Notes: generated by a model from the sequence alone, not told the origin. DNA of 64,000 bases from Terribacillus saccharophilus (GCA_900110015.1 FOCD01000002.1:248001-312000), one strand, 5' to 3'. Positions 42,880 through 51,545 are shown, counted from the first letter of the stretch. A program made the numbers and translations.

Positions 42880-43416
42880 ATGAAACCAGGACGCATACTG
42901 ACAGTAGAAGCATCAGACTCTCTGAATTTTCTCGTGTATGTACATAATTATGCTAAACAAGAAAAGCACTGCTTCCCGTACATGTCAGGATATCCGTGGA
43001 ATCTGCAAGAGCAATCTATTTTACGGCCTTTACTACAGCAGCTATGGAACGAAGCCTTAGCTAAACCCACTTATCCCACCTTGCCTATCGACCATCAAAA
43101 AGACATTTTCAGACCCCTTTTTTGCGATGAATACAGCTTTGAAAGCTGCTTGGACACCTTCTATTCATGGTGGGGAAGCATGGCAGGCCAAATGGCTATT
43201 GAACGTTTTGTTGATCAAGAAAGCCACAATACGTTGTATACCCTTTTCCTTTTAAGCAACAAAGAACAACTAACCATTAACCTTCTTTACGAAAATGACA
43301 TTCTCGGCAGCCCCATTGTTGATAATCAGCTAGTCCTTACCTTAAGAGAAACCTTTGTGAGAGAGGAAATGATAGCAACAATACAAGATCGCCTAACTCT
43401 TAATGGTAATAAATAA
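42880..43416 (+). CDS. Hypothetical protein
   Basis: Not recognised. 178 residues, soluble, no signal peptide, rich in aromatic residues (CFPYMSGYPWNLQEQ, TFYSWWGSMAGQMA). It looks like a single globular alpha/beta protein of the kind called DUF in Bacillaceae. A good SD (GGAGG 6 bases before ATG) supports expression. It sits 18 bases after the RND terminator hairpin and may get read-through from that promoter, or have its own. Nothing in the context fixes a role. Confidence 0.65.
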   Translation: MKPGRILTVEASDSLNFLVYVHNYAKQEKHCFPYMSGYPWNLQEQSILRPLLQQLWNEALAKPTYPTLPIDHQKDIFRPLFCDEYSFESCLDTFYSWWGSMAGQMAIERFVDQESHNTLYTLFLLSNKEQLTINLLYENDILGSPIVDNQLVLTLRETFVREEMIATIQDRLTLNGNK

Positions 43417-43489
43417 GAAAGCTTGAGTTAAATACACATTTGCGACTGCGCATACACTTGTAAGGCGCAGAGCGGTGTACCAACTACAA

Positions 43490-43519
43490 TAAAAAGCTCC
43501 GGCAATATGCCGGAGCTCT
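43490..43519. terminator. Terminator between convergent genes
   Basis: AGCTCCGGC (43495-43503), loop aatat, GCCGGAGCT (43509-43517). The minus-strand side is followed by five T and serves the gvpU-like gene; it may also end the plus-strand gene. Confidence 0.88.
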
Positions 43520-43521
43520 CT

Positions 43522-43893
43522 TTATTCTTCATCTGATATTCTTCCAAGGAAGAACCCATCTACCTCGCTTATCTTTCCGCGCCATAAAAGATCAGCATTA
43601 GCTGGTGTAGTTTTATTTTCTGCCAGATACGCAGACATATTTTTTAAATGAATATACTCCGCATTGCTTTGCTTGGTGTCTGCTGATTCCTCCGCTTGCT
43701 TCAAGGCTTCCTTCAATTGCTTGGCCACATCATTTTTTTCTGAGATGCTGTCTTTTAAATTGGAGAAATAAGATGCTGCTGAAATGATAGTTCCGGTGAC
43801 CAGCCCACCTTTCACATGCAGTGTTATATCCGTCGAGAAATCATGATGATTAGCTGCTTGTACAAAGAATGATAGAATTTCATCTTTAGCCAT
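43522..43893 (-). CDS. gvpU: GvpU-like protein (gas vesicle accessory protein family)
   Basis: About 123 residues. FVQAANHHDFSTDITLHVKGGLVTGT at the N-terminus (split here in the pattern AANHHDFS and DITL-V-GG) and the C-terminal LLWRGKISEVDGFFLGRI match the GvpU family named from the Bacillus megaterium gas vesicle cluster. No other gvp gene is in the window, so this is an orphan copy whose role here is unknown. The start at 43893 (MAKDEIL) follows GGAGGG by 6 bases. Monocistronic. Confidence 0.78.
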   Translation of the reverse strand: MAKDEILSFFVQAANHHDFSTDITLHVKGGLVTGTIISAASYFSNLKDSISEKNDVAKQLKEALKQAEESADTKQSNAEYIHLKNMSAYLAENKTTPANADLLWRGKISEVDGFFLGRISDEE

Positions 43894-43936
43894 TTTCAAC
43901 CCTCCTACTTACTTCATATTTCTAATAAGTAGAATC

Positions 43937-44713
43937 TCACCTTATATTCACCACATAATCATGTGCAGTTATTCCATAAACACTTTTAAAATGCTTATTC
44001 AAATGAGCTAGGTCAACGAACCCGCAAGCAGCAACTGCTTCATATATATCTTTCTGTTTCTCTATTATTTGCTTTGCTTGCTGTACCTTACTATTTAAGA
44101 AATACTGGTAAGGCGAAATTCCCGTATGATTGTTAAACAATCTAATAAATTTGTATTTCGAAAGCTGTAATTCATCACATATTTCATCTAATTTAAGTAC
44201 ACCTTGTAGATTGCTATGAATTATATCTTTGGCTTTCATAATTAATGTGTTATCTTTCCTGCTGCTTGTATCCAGATCAGTTCGAGCAAGTGTATCTGTA
44301 AGGGAAACTGCCAGTTCACTGCAATATGCTTCCTCTTTTTCATTTAATATTGCGTGAGATAGATTCAATACCTTCCGTTTAAGTGCAGCATCGTATACGA
44401 TTGGATCTGCAAAACGAATCAATTCCTTCTGCCCTGTAATTTCCTGCAGTAACTCAGGCTCCAAGTAGAGCATCACATAATCAAGACCAGTCTCATCGTG
44501 TGCCATACCGTCATGTGTCTGTTCTGGATTAAAGAGCATTACGCCATTAGGATAAGATAATTGCTTGTGACCATCCAAATTATATTGTTGTATACCGCGC
44601 AACGTAACACCCATTGCATACTCTCTATGCGCATGTTTCTTATATGTGAATTCCTTCATACTGGCCGACAATGCTGTGATACCCGCCGACTTCTTATAGA
44701 TGAACTTTTCCAT
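43937..44713 (-). CDS. AraC family transcriptional regulator
   Basis: About 258 residues: an N-terminal cupin-like sensor domain (HREYAMGVTLRG, NPEQTHDGMAHDE) and a C-terminal double HTH (about 160-258; LDEICDELQLSKYKFIRLFN and AVAACGFVDLAHLNKHFKSVYGITAHDY). Such AraC proteins often lie next to and control a LysE-type exporter, here the gene 19 bases upstream on the same strand. The start at 44713 (MEKFIYK) follows AGAGGTGA; a GTG at 44722 overlaps the SD. Confidence 0.9.
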   Translation of the reverse strand: MEKFIYKKSAGITALSASMKEFTYKKHAHREYAMGVTLRGIQQYNLDGHKQLSYPNGVMLFNPEQTHDGMAHDETGLDYVMLYLEPELLQEITGQKELIRFADPIVYDAALKRKVLNLSHAILNEKEEAYCSELAVSLTDTLARTDLDTSSRKDNTLIMKAKDIIHSNLQGVLKLDEICDELQLSKYKFIRLFNNHTGISPYQYFLNSKVQQAKQIIEKQKDIYEAVAACGFVDLAHLNKHFKSVYGITAHDYVVNIR

Positions 44714-44732
44714 TTTCGTCACCTCTGGCTTT

Positions 44733-45308
44733 TTAAATCCAAATCATGCAAGCTGCATAGAGTAAAAAAGCTGCCATAAGTATATTTACTACTTTAGTAT
44801 GTTTCTGTAAGAATCGCTTAAAGATTGTTCCGAAAAGAACCCATCCAATGAAAGCCAGGAAACCAATTATTGTTATAACAGCAACAAAGATTAGGATCAC
44901 TGTACTTTCCGTATAATTTTTCATAACGAAACTGGGAATAACAGTCAGCGTAAAGATAATTACCTTCGGATTCAAAAACTGCATAAAGAAACCGGATAGG
45001 AAAGTGCCGTTCAGTTGGCCGCTCTTTTTTGAGCTATCTGACTTATATATTTGATAAGCAAGATATATCATGTACAGACTTCCGATTATTTGCAAGAGAA
45101 TTAGTATTTTCGGTAACACAGTTACGAGCACTGAATTCAGTATAGCAGATAGAAATAATAGTAAACCAAACGCGAGAGTCGCTCCATACGTATAATGCAT
45201 TGCTTTTCTCGTACCGAATTGATTCACTGTTGATAAGATAACGATATTAGTAGGTCCGGGTGTGAATGTAACGATAAAGCAGTAAATCAGAAAAGAAGTG
45301 ATATTCAT
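44733..45308 (-). CDS. LysE/RhtB family amino acid exporter
   Basis: 191 residues with six spans. FTPGPTNIVILSTVNQFGTRKA (about 15-36) carries the LysE-family PGP motif, followed by FMQFLNPKVIIFTLTVIP. It exports amino acids or their analogues. First gene of a two-gene unit with the AraC regulator. ATG at 45308 with AGGAGAG. Substrate unknown. Confidence 0.9.
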   Translation of the reverse strand: MNITSFLIYCFIVTFTPGPTNIVILSTVNQFGTRKAMHYTYGATLAFGLLLFLSAILNSVLVTVLPKILILLQIIGSLYMIYLAYQIYKSDSSKKSGQLNGTFLSGFFMQFLNPKVIIFTLTVIPSFVMKNYTESTVILIFVAVITIIGFLAFIGWVLFGTIFKRFLQKHTKVVNILMAAFLLYAACMIWI

Positions 45309-45464
45309 GCTGACTCTCCTTTGTCAGTGGTCTTACATGAATATAAACCGAAGTACTGCTGTTATATAGTACATTATTGCAAATGCATCCGATTGAGGTG
45401 TTTACGAATAATACTCCTGATACCACTTCGGCAGAACACTTCTCTAGTGTAGATTATAGTAAAA

Positions 45465-45523
45465 CAAAAAACCTGAACTTACGTAGATCTTGTTTTAAGA
45501 TTTACGTACTAGTTCAGATTTTC
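45465..45523 (-). terminator. Long hairpin terminator, repeat family copy B
   Basis: Arms AAAACCTGAACTTACGTAGA (from 45467) and the matching CTAGTTCAGATTTT side pair over about 24 bp with a 2-base bulge and the central AGATCTT/AAGATT stem. On the minus strand it ends TTTTTTGTTTT. It lies 19 bases after the stop of the sodium:solute symporter gene. Same family as 21611 and 47464. Confidence 0.82.
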
Positions 45524-45541
45524 ATCTGCAAAACTTTAACC

Positions 45542-46999
45542 TTACACAGTTTTCAATTTACTTTTCCGTGTTGCTAAACTCACTAATACCATCACTATAC
45601 AGTTAACTATCAGAGCAATAATCCCCGTATTCACATCATTCCATGATTGCGGCAGAGATGGGATTAAATCCACTAATGTTGTTTGACTTGTTGTGATATA
45701 AGCGACAACAGCTAGTCCGGCAATGATACCTGCTGCTGCTCCATATTTATTGATGAAGCTACGCTTCCACAAGCTGCAGAATAGTGACGAAGCGAGCTGT
45801 GTCATTAGACTGTATCCCATCAATATAATATTTGATAAAGTTGCTCCACCATGCAGCGTAAAGTAGACCGCGAGTAAGGAAACGACTGGAACAAATAGTC
45901 TAGCCAGTTTTCCAATTGTCCGGTCACTTGTCTTGGGTGCAAACACTTGATAGATATTTTTCGCGAGTAGCGTTGCTGTGTTCATGATCAGCAAGGAGCC
46001 TGGTACCAATGCTGTCAGCAAGCCAGCGCCGCCGATGATTCCGATCACCCAAGGGTCGAAGGTCTCAATCGATAATCGCAGTAAAGAGAGATCTACATCT
46101 TCTCCTTGCAATCCGGGCACAGCCAAAATCGCAGCTGTTCCGACGAAGAAGACGAATAGAAGCATAAGCGTATAAAGCGGGCTGATAATCGCGTTTTTCC
46201 GGAAAACTCTCTCGTTTTTTGCAGTATACGTGGAACTAAATACTTGTGGCCACATATAGAAACCTAGCACAAGCAGTAAGACGGTAGAGATGACCCAAGT
46301 CATACTGTATCCTTCGTCCGGAAACTTCAGAAAATCAGGATTTGCAGCATGGACTGCCTCGAACATAGGCTGGAAGCCGCCATAATAATGTAAGGGCAAA
46401 TAGATACCAAGGAAGCAAATAACGACTACCATGACAATATCCTTGATTGCCGCTGTCCATGCAGATCCATGTACGCCCGAAAGCATTACATAAACCGTTA
46501 AGCTAATGGCGCCGATCCATACAGCAGTTTCCATAGAAATAGCGCCATACGATGCTTGTGAAACAATGATTCCCAAGCCCTTGAGCTGCACGACGATGAC
46601 AGGAATCATACCAATCACACCGACTAGTGCAACAAGTACACCTAAATACGGGCTGTTGAATTTACTCACAAAGAAATCAGATTGAGATACTAGTCTATGT
46701 TCCTTTGCATACCGCCAAATGACTGGCAAAAGCCAATAAGACATAACATACGACAGACCAATATACATAAGCACATATAAAGCCGGTGCGCCTTTACCAT
46801 ATGCCCAGCCGCTTCCGCCAAGGAAGGAGAATGTTGTATAAATTTCCCCCGCCATAAGCAGGAAGACGAAGATTCCGCTGAATCCTCTGCCTCCGACTGT
46901 CCATTGCTCCAGGTCCATGTCTTTACCTTTCGTGGATCTGATTCCTAAAAAGACTGCCAAAAGCAAAAATGCCGATATAATAATAAGTGCAATATTCAT
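45542..46999 (-). CDS. Sodium:solute symporter family protein
   Basis: 485 residues with about 13 spans. It has the SSS core pattern: FLLMAGEIYTTFSFLGGSGWAYGKGAPALY, the cytoplasmic loop with SQSDFFVSKFNSPYLG, and GAGLLTALVPGSLLIMNTATLLAKN near TM8-9, where the sodium site lies. Of the type paired with a DUF3311 small protein. The substrate may be a carboxylate, amino acid or pantothenate-like compound and cannot be fixed from sequence. It overlaps the DUF3311 gene by 4 bases. Confidence 0.9.
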   Translation of the reverse strand: MNIALIIISAFLLLAVFLGIRSTKGKDMDLEQWTVGGRGFSGIFVFLLMAGEIYTTFSFLGGSGWAYGKGAPALYVLMYIGLSYVMSYWLLPVIWRYAKEHRLVSQSDFFVSKFNSPYLGVLVALVGVIGMIPVIVVQLKGLGIIVSQASYGAISMETAVWIGAISLTVYVMLSGVHGSAWTAAIKDIVMVVVICFLGIYLPLHYYGGFQPMFEAVHAANPDFLKFPDEGYSMTWVISTVLLLVLGFYMWPQVFSSTYTAKNERVFRKNAIISPLYTLMLLFVFFVGTAAILAVPGLQGEDVDLSLLRLSIETFDPWVIGIIGGAGLLTALVPGSLLIMNTATLLAKNIYQVFAPKTSDRTIGKLARLFVPVVSLLAVYFTLHGGATLSNIILMGYSLMTQLASSLFCSLWKRSFINKYGAAAGIIAGLAVVAYITTSQTTLVDLIPSLPQSWNDVNTGIIALIVNCIVMVLVSLATRKSKLKTV

Positions 47000-47196
47000 T
47001 TTTTCTCATCCTCTTTGTTCCGTGGATCTAGTTTGTACATGATGGCCAAAACGACTGATGTAAGAACAGTCCATAGAACCACCCAAAACATGACGAATGG
47101 CATGCCGAGTACAAATGGTTCCACTCTATTTGCGAATGGGAGGAATCCTAGCATCCCAATGAAGGGAATGACAGTGAGAAAATATAAACGTTTCAT
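46996..47196 (-). CDS. DUF3311 family small membrane protein
   Basis: About 66 residues with two spans (LTVIPFIGMLGFLPFANRVEP and the segment FVMFWVVLWTVLTSVVLAIM) and the charged tail DPRNKEDEKK: the standard DUF3311 form. These proteins are encoded directly before an SSS symporter and are thought to be its accessory subunit. The start at 47196 is favoured by GGTGA 8 bases upstream; an in-frame ATG at 47211 is possible. Confidence 0.85.
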   Translation of the reverse strand: MKRLYFLTVIPFIGMLGFLPFANRVEPFVLGMPFVMFWVVLWTVLTSVVLAIMYKLDPRNKEDEKK

Positions 47197-47310
47197 TTTT
47201 GATTTCACCATCCAAAATTGTTTTGCATTGCCTTTCTACTGAAAAGCACATGATGATATCATAATCCTTCTGTTCTTGATAAGCAAAGTTAATTTAGCAA
47301 AGACACAATA

Positions 47311-47446
47311 CTTCTGCGGCACCGCTACGGCAGAATACTCCGCTTTCCGTGGGCACGGCCTCAGCCTCCTCGTGGATAAAGCACCACTGCGGCGTCTTCA
47401 GCTCGCGCTATTCCCGTTGGAGTCTACGTATTCTGCCTACGCTAAT
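47311..47446. repeat. Interspersed repeat of the Bacillales type with terminal inverted repeats
   Basis: GC-rich block in a gene-free stretch (47197-47570). It is bounded by the perfect 10-bp inverted repeats GGCAGAATAC (47329-47338) and GTATTCTGCC (47428-47437). Between them lie CGCTTTCCGTGGGCACGGCC, TCAGCCTCCTCG and TTCCCGTTGGAGTCTACG, a word order I recall from a widespread non-coding repeat of bacilli. No transposase is encoded; it looks like a non-autonomous element. Confidence 0.7.
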
Positions 47447-47463
47447 CCAAACTATATTCAAAC

Positions 47464-47520
47464 AAAAACCCGAACTCACACAAATCTTTTTTAAAGATTC
47501 TCGTCGTAGTTCGGGTTCTG
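47464..47520 (-). terminator. Long hairpin terminator, repeat family copy C
   Basis: AAAACCCGAACTCACACAAA (from 47466) pairs with the segment ending TAGTTCGGGTT (47508-47518). The inner stem is AATCTTT/AAAGATT. The minus-strand tail is TTTTTGTTT. It lies about 50 bases after the gntP stop and beside the interspersed repeat. Confidence 0.8.
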
Positions 47521-47524
47521 TCTA

Positions 47525-47546
47525 GCTGAGGCACTCCTGCCTCAGC
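47525..47546. other. Perfect short hairpin after gntP
   Basis: GCTGAGGC (47525-47532), loop actcct, GCCTCAGC (47539-47546). No T-run, so it is more likely an mRNA 3'-end stem or part of the adjoining repeat than a terminator on its own. Confidence 0.5.
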
Positions 47547-47570
47547 CTCATATAAACTAGATTAATTGCA

Positions 47571-48893
47571 TCAAACAAATATATCCATAATCAATACACC
47601 GCCGAATGCTACAAACGACAGGATCGTTTCGAGGACGGTCCATGTGCGGAATGTCTCTTTGACGGTTAGTCCGAGGTACTCTTTGACCATCCAGAAACCG
47701 GCGTCATTCACGTGGGAGAACATGAGGGAACCGGCTCCAGTTGCTATAACGAGAAGCTCTAGATTTACGCCTGACATGTGCGCGATGATCGGAGATACGA
47801 TACCAGCTGCTGTTGTCAGTGCAACTGTTGCGGATCCTGTTGCTATTCGGATTAGGCCGGCAACGATGAATGCGAGTACGATTGGAGAAAGAGATAGATG
47901 CTCAGACATTTGCGCGATTGTATCACCAACACCACTGTCGATAAGCACTTGCTTGAACCCACCGCCAGCACCAATAATCAAGATGATGGAACCAACCGGC
48001 AGGATGCACTCCTCCGTCATTTTCTTCAAACGATCCTTATTCATACCTTGACGGAAACCTAGGAAGTAGTACGCTGCAAACACTGCAATCAATAGTGCTA
48101 CTAGCGGACTTCCGATAAAGACAAGCAGTTTTTCTGCTAAACTCGGAAGCGACAGATACGGTCCAATTGCTGATAGAATCATTAAAATAACTGGCAGCAG
48201 GATAACAAAGAAGCTAATACCTGTGCCTGGCTTGCTATCAGGCTCGGTGATTTTAATGAGATTAGGTTCACCTTGTGGAATAACACGTTTATGCACCCAC
48301 TTGGCAAATACCGGACCGCCTAGAATACCTGCTGGGATAGCGATAACTAGAGAGTACAATAATACCATTCCAAGGTCGGCTTCGAAGATACTGATAGCCG
48401 CGAGCGCACCTGGATGCGGCGGCACAAGTCCGTGCACAATCGAAAGACCAGCGATGACCGGCAAAGCGATCAGCAGAATATTTTGCTTTGTTGTCTTATA
48501 AATACTGATAACGAGCGGAAGTACTATTAGTATACCTACTTCAAAAAATACTGGAATTCCGATAATAAAACCGGCTATAAACATTGCCCACGGCAATTTT
48601 TTCGGCCCAAATATCTTCACGAAGAAGTCTGCCACCTGATTACCTGCTCCGGAATCTGCCATCATCTTACCAAGTATGGTTCCGAGCGCCAAAATGCCGA
48701 CAAGATGTCCGAGCACGCCGCCGACACCAGTTTCATACGCTCCGACAATCTGATCAAATGACAAACCTGCTGTGATGGCAAGGAATAGACTTGCAACCGT
48801 CAAGCTGATAAAAGCATGCCATTTAAATAACGTGACACCGATGATGACGATCACAATCGATAACAATGTCATGAGTAAAAGATAGATATCCAT
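47571..48893 (-). CDS. gntP: Gluconate:H+ symporter, GntP family
   Basis: 440 residues with about 12 spans. The family signature stretch GIPVFFEVGILIVLPLVISI and GLVPPHPGALAA are exact GntP hallmarks, and the C-terminus is LVIATGAGSLMFSHVNDAGFW. It imports gluconate. Third gene of gntZ-gntK-gntP, 60 bases after gntK, with a cre-like site in the gap. Downstream come a hairpin and a long terminator. Confidence 0.93.
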   Translation of the reverse strand: MDIYLLLMTLLSIVIVIIGVTLFKWHAFISLTVASLFLAITAGLSFDQIVGAYETGVGGVLGHLVGILALGTILGKMMADSGAGNQVADFFVKIFGPKKLPWAMFIAGFIIGIPVFFEVGILIVLPLVISIYKTTKQNILLIALPVIAGLSIVHGLVPPHPGALAAISIFEADLGMVLLYSLVIAIPAGILGGPVFAKWVHKRVIPQGEPNLIKITEPDSKPGTGISFFVILLPVILMILSAIGPYLSLPSLAEKLLVFIGSPLVALLIAVFAAYYFLGFRQGMNKDRLKKMTEECILPVGSIILIIGAGGGFKQVLIDSGVGDTIAQMSEHLSLSPIVLAFIVAGLIRIATGSATVALTTAAGIVSPIIAHMSGVNLELLVIATGAGSLMFSHVNDAGFWMVKEYLGLTVKETFRTWTVLETILSFVAFGGVLIMDIFV

Positions 48894-48915
48894 CTCTCGA
48901 TTTCTCCCCTCTCTA

Positions 48916-48929
48916 TTTAAGCGCTTTCA
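48916..48929 (-). promoter_or_regulatory. cre-like site between gntK and gntP
   Basis: TTTAAGCGCTTTCA matches the cre consensus except one base (T for G at position 2). It lies 22 bases upstream of the gntP start and may add CcpA control to the transporter gene. Confidence 0.45.
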
Positions 48930-48953
48930 AACCTATAGGCGGAAGTTGCTGCG

Positions 48954-50495
48954 TTAGCGCAGCATCCTCCGCTGGAAATCAGCGATTCGTTCATATTCTG
49001 TCTGGAAGCTTCTGGACAATTGAATGTAGATACTCATGAGTTCCTGATACACTTCAACACATTCCGGGTCCGGTGTATGATGATGCGTCCTGCCGATCAT
49101 GTCATTTACCACATCAAAGGAATCGATATCTCCTAAGCTGTATAATCCGAGAACAGCTGCACCTAGGCAGGAGCTTTCATAGCTTTCCGGAATATGGACT
49201 TCCTGGTCGAAAATATCCGCCATCATTTGTCTCCACAATTCAGATCGGGCAAATCCGCCAGTTGCTTGAATCCGTTTCGGTTTACCAGTCAATTCCGTCA
49301 AAGCAAGCAGTACAGAGTACAGATTCAGAAGTACACCTTCCAGTACTGCTCTGATCATATGCTCTTTTTTATGATGCAAACCAAGTCCGAAGAACGAGCC
49401 ACGTGCATTGGCATCCCAAAGCGGTGCCCGCTCTCCAGCTAGATAAGGATGGAACAGCAAGCCGTCTGATCCCGGATTTACCGTTGAAGCTATTTTTGTC
49501 AGCACTTGATATGGATCGATACCAAGTCTAGCCGCCGTTTCTGTTTCAGCAGCTCCAAGTTCATCCCGAACCCAGCGTAGCACGACGCCTCCGTTATTCA
49601 CGGGACCGCCGATGACCCAATGATTCTCCGTCAAGGCATAACAGAAAATACGGCCCTTCGGATCAGTAGTTGGCTTGTCCGTTACAGCACGGATTGCGCC
49701 GCTTGTTCCGATTGTCACTGCTACTACACCTTCGTCAAATGCACCTACACCTAAGTTCGATAGAACACCATCACTGGCACCGATAATAAACGGTGTTTGT
49801 CGCAGTACTCCAAGCAGTTCAGCCATTTGCTCTGTGAGACCAACGAATTGATACGTCGTCGAAACAGGCTCGGATAACTTGTCTTCCGTAACTCCTGCTA
49901 CCTGCAATGCTTCCTTATCCCAAGCAAGCTCTTCCAAATTGAACATACCAGTTGCAGAAGCAATGGAATGATCGACCTTATAGCTGCCAAACAGCTTGAA
50001 AAAGACATACTCTTTGATAGAAATGAATTTAGCAGCTTGAGCGAAAGTAGCTGGATGCTCTTCTTTGAGCCATCGCAGTTTCGATAGAGGAGCCATCGGA
50101 TGAATCGGTGTGCCAGTGCGCAAGTAGATGCTATGGCTGTCCGTCTCTTCTTTGATTTTATCTGTCCATTTCGTCGCTCGGTTATCAGCCCACGTTATAC
50201 ATGCTGTTAACGGTTTATTGTCAGCATCCACTGCAATGACACTATGCATTGCCGAACTGAAGGAGATGCAGCGGATTGCTGCTTTGTCTACACCGCTAAC
50301 TTGGATCGTATCCCTGATTGCTGTGATAACAGCTTGATAGATGACTTTCGGATCTTGTTCTGCTGTTTCAGCTGTCGGCGAATGCAAAGGATATTCGATA
50401 CCTTCCTTTGCAATCACCTCGCCTTTGGTTGTGAACAGGACTGCCTTTGTGCTTGTTGTGCCCATGTCCACACCGATCATATAGGAAGCTGCCAA
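48954..50495 (-). CDS. gntK: Gluconokinase (FGGY family)
   Basis: 513 residues, the usual length for Bacillus GntK. The N-terminal phosphate-binding motif MIGVDMGTTSTKAVLF, a substrate-binding Asp near TWADNRA, and the FGGY second signature GGFARSELWRQMMADIF are present, with GTSGAIRAV in the ATPase core. It converts gluconate to 6-phosphogluconate with ATP. TTG start at 50495 with GGAGGGG about 7 bases upstream. It lies 20 bases after gntZ. Confidence 0.93.
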   Translation of the reverse strand: MAASYMIGVDMGTTSTKAVLFTTKGEVIAKEGIEYPLHSPTAETAEQDPKVIYQAVITAIRDTIQVSGVDKAAIRCISFSSAMHSVIAVDADNKPLTACITWADNRATKWTDKIKEETDSHSIYLRTGTPIHPMAPLSKLRWLKEEHPATFAQAAKFISIKEYVFFKLFGSYKVDHSIASATGMFNLEELAWDKEALQVAGVTEDKLSEPVSTTYQFVGLTEQMAELLGVLRQTPFIIGASDGVLSNLGVGAFDEGVVAVTIGTSGAIRAVTDKPTTDPKGRIFCYALTENHWVIGGPVNNGGVVLRWVRDELGAAETETAARLGIDPYQVLTKIASTVNPGSDGLLFHPYLAGERAPLWDANARGSFFGLGLHHKKEHMIRAVLEGVLLNLYSVLLALTELTGKPKRIQATGGFARSELWRQMMADIFDQEVHIPESYESSCLGAAVLGLYSLGDIDSFDVVNDMIGRTHHHTPDPECVEVYQELMSIYIQLSRSFQTEYERIADFQRRMLR

Positions 50496-50515
50496 CGTCT
50501 TCCCCTCCCTTTTCT

Positions 50516-51412
50516 TTAGCGTTTCACCACTGCATGTCCACCGAATTCATTTCGCAGTGCTGCCACTACTTTTCCAGAGAAAGTATCTTCGTCCAAGGAA
50601 CGATAACGCATCATAAGTGACATTGCGATAACAGGTGTAGCTGCTTGTAATTCCAGGGCAGTCTCAACCGTCCATTTTCCTTCACCAGAAGAATGCATTA
50701 CGCCGCGAATTGCATCTAGTTTAGGATCCTTGCTGAAAGCTGATTCTACAAGTTCCATCAGCCAAGAACGGACAACAGAGCCGTTGTTCCACATTTTCGC
50801 AACTTGCTCGTAATCGAAGTCGTAATCACTTTTCTCTAATACTTCAAAACCTTCGGCAATTGCCTGCATCATACCGTACTCAATTCCGTTATGAACCATT
50901 TTCAAGAAGTGACCGCTGCCGCTTTTACCAGCATAGTGGTAGCCATTTTCCACGCTGATTGCTTGGAAGATTGGCTCGATCGTTTTGAACACTTCTGCAT
51001 CGCCGCCGATCATTGTGCAGACACCATTACGAGCGCCATCAGTTCCGCCACTTGTACCAACGTCGAAGAAATGAACGCCTGTTTCAGCGAAGATTTTTGA
51101 TCTTTCAACGGATTGTTTGTAGTTGGAGTTACCACCATCCAACAGAATGTCTCCCTCAGAAAGATATCCTTTCAATTCTTCGAGTACTTTATCGGTAATC
51201 TCACCAGCTGGCACCATTGACCAGACGATTTTAGGGCTTGGCAATTGTTCTACCAATTCTTTCAAAGAACCAGCAGCTGATCCTTTGGATTCAGCGAATT
51301 TAGCACGTGCTTCTTCATTTACATCAAAAGCAACAACATCGAAGTTATTATCTAATAAGTTCAAACCAAGATTGAATCCCATTTTTCCAAGACCGATTAA
51401 ACCAATATGCAT
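50516..51412 (-). CDS. gntZ: 6-phosphogluconate dehydrogenase, decarboxylating (short GntZ/YqeC type)
   Basis: About 298 residues, the short NAD-preferring form. NAD-binding GLIGLGKMGFNLGLNLL at the N-terminus, LLDGGNSNYKQS, the active-site Lys in SGHFLKMVHNGIEYGMMQ and FFDVGTSGGTDGAR. It oxidises 6-phosphogluconate to ribulose-5-phosphate and CO2. First gene of the operon, so the gene order is gntZ-gntK-gntP without a GntR gene. The start at 51412 (MHIGLIG) follows AAGGAGC by 8 bases. Confidence 0.93.
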   Translation of the reverse strand: MHIGLIGLGKMGFNLGLNLLDNNFDVVAFDVNEEARAKFAESKGSAAGSLKELVEQLPSPKIVWSMVPAGEITDKVLEELKGYLSEGDILLDGGNSNYKQSVERSKIFAETGVHFFDVGTSGGTDGARNGVCTMIGGDAEVFKTIEPIFQAISVENGYHYAGKSGSGHFLKMVHNGIEYGMMQAIAEGFEVLEKSDYDFDYEQVAKMWNNGSVVRSWLMELVESAFSKDPKLDAIRGVMHSSGEGKWTVETALELQAATPVIAMSLMMRYRSLDEDTFSGKVVAALRNEFGGHAVVKR

Positions 51413-51428
51413 AATAATTAGCTCCTTC

Positions 51429-51491
51429 AAAATAATTTTCTATTTATGATACCATAATACGAAAATAATTTTCATATAGCAACCGCTTTCA
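51429..51491. promoter_or_regulatory. gnt operon promoter with two palindromic operators and cre
   Basis: On the minus strand: -35 TTGCTA (51477-51482), a 17-base spacer, -10 TATTAT (51454-51459). The spacer contains the perfect 13-bp palindrome GAAAATAATTTTC (51461-51473). A near copy, AAAATAATTTTC (51429-51440), lies downstream of the start point, 32 bases away (three helix turns). AGCAACCGCTTTCA (51478-51491), one base off the cre consensus, overlaps the -35. The divergent regulator is the likely ligand of the palindromes. Confidence 0.72.
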
Positions 51492-51545
51492 ATCAATTTG
51501 TGCTATACTGCTTGTAACAATTAGGACGAAAGGCAGCTGATTTTC

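Noticed and set aside
47276-47494. 72-residue open frame across the interspersed repeat
   Set aside because: It lies inside a repeat with terminal inverted repeats and enters the hairpin copy C; no SD.
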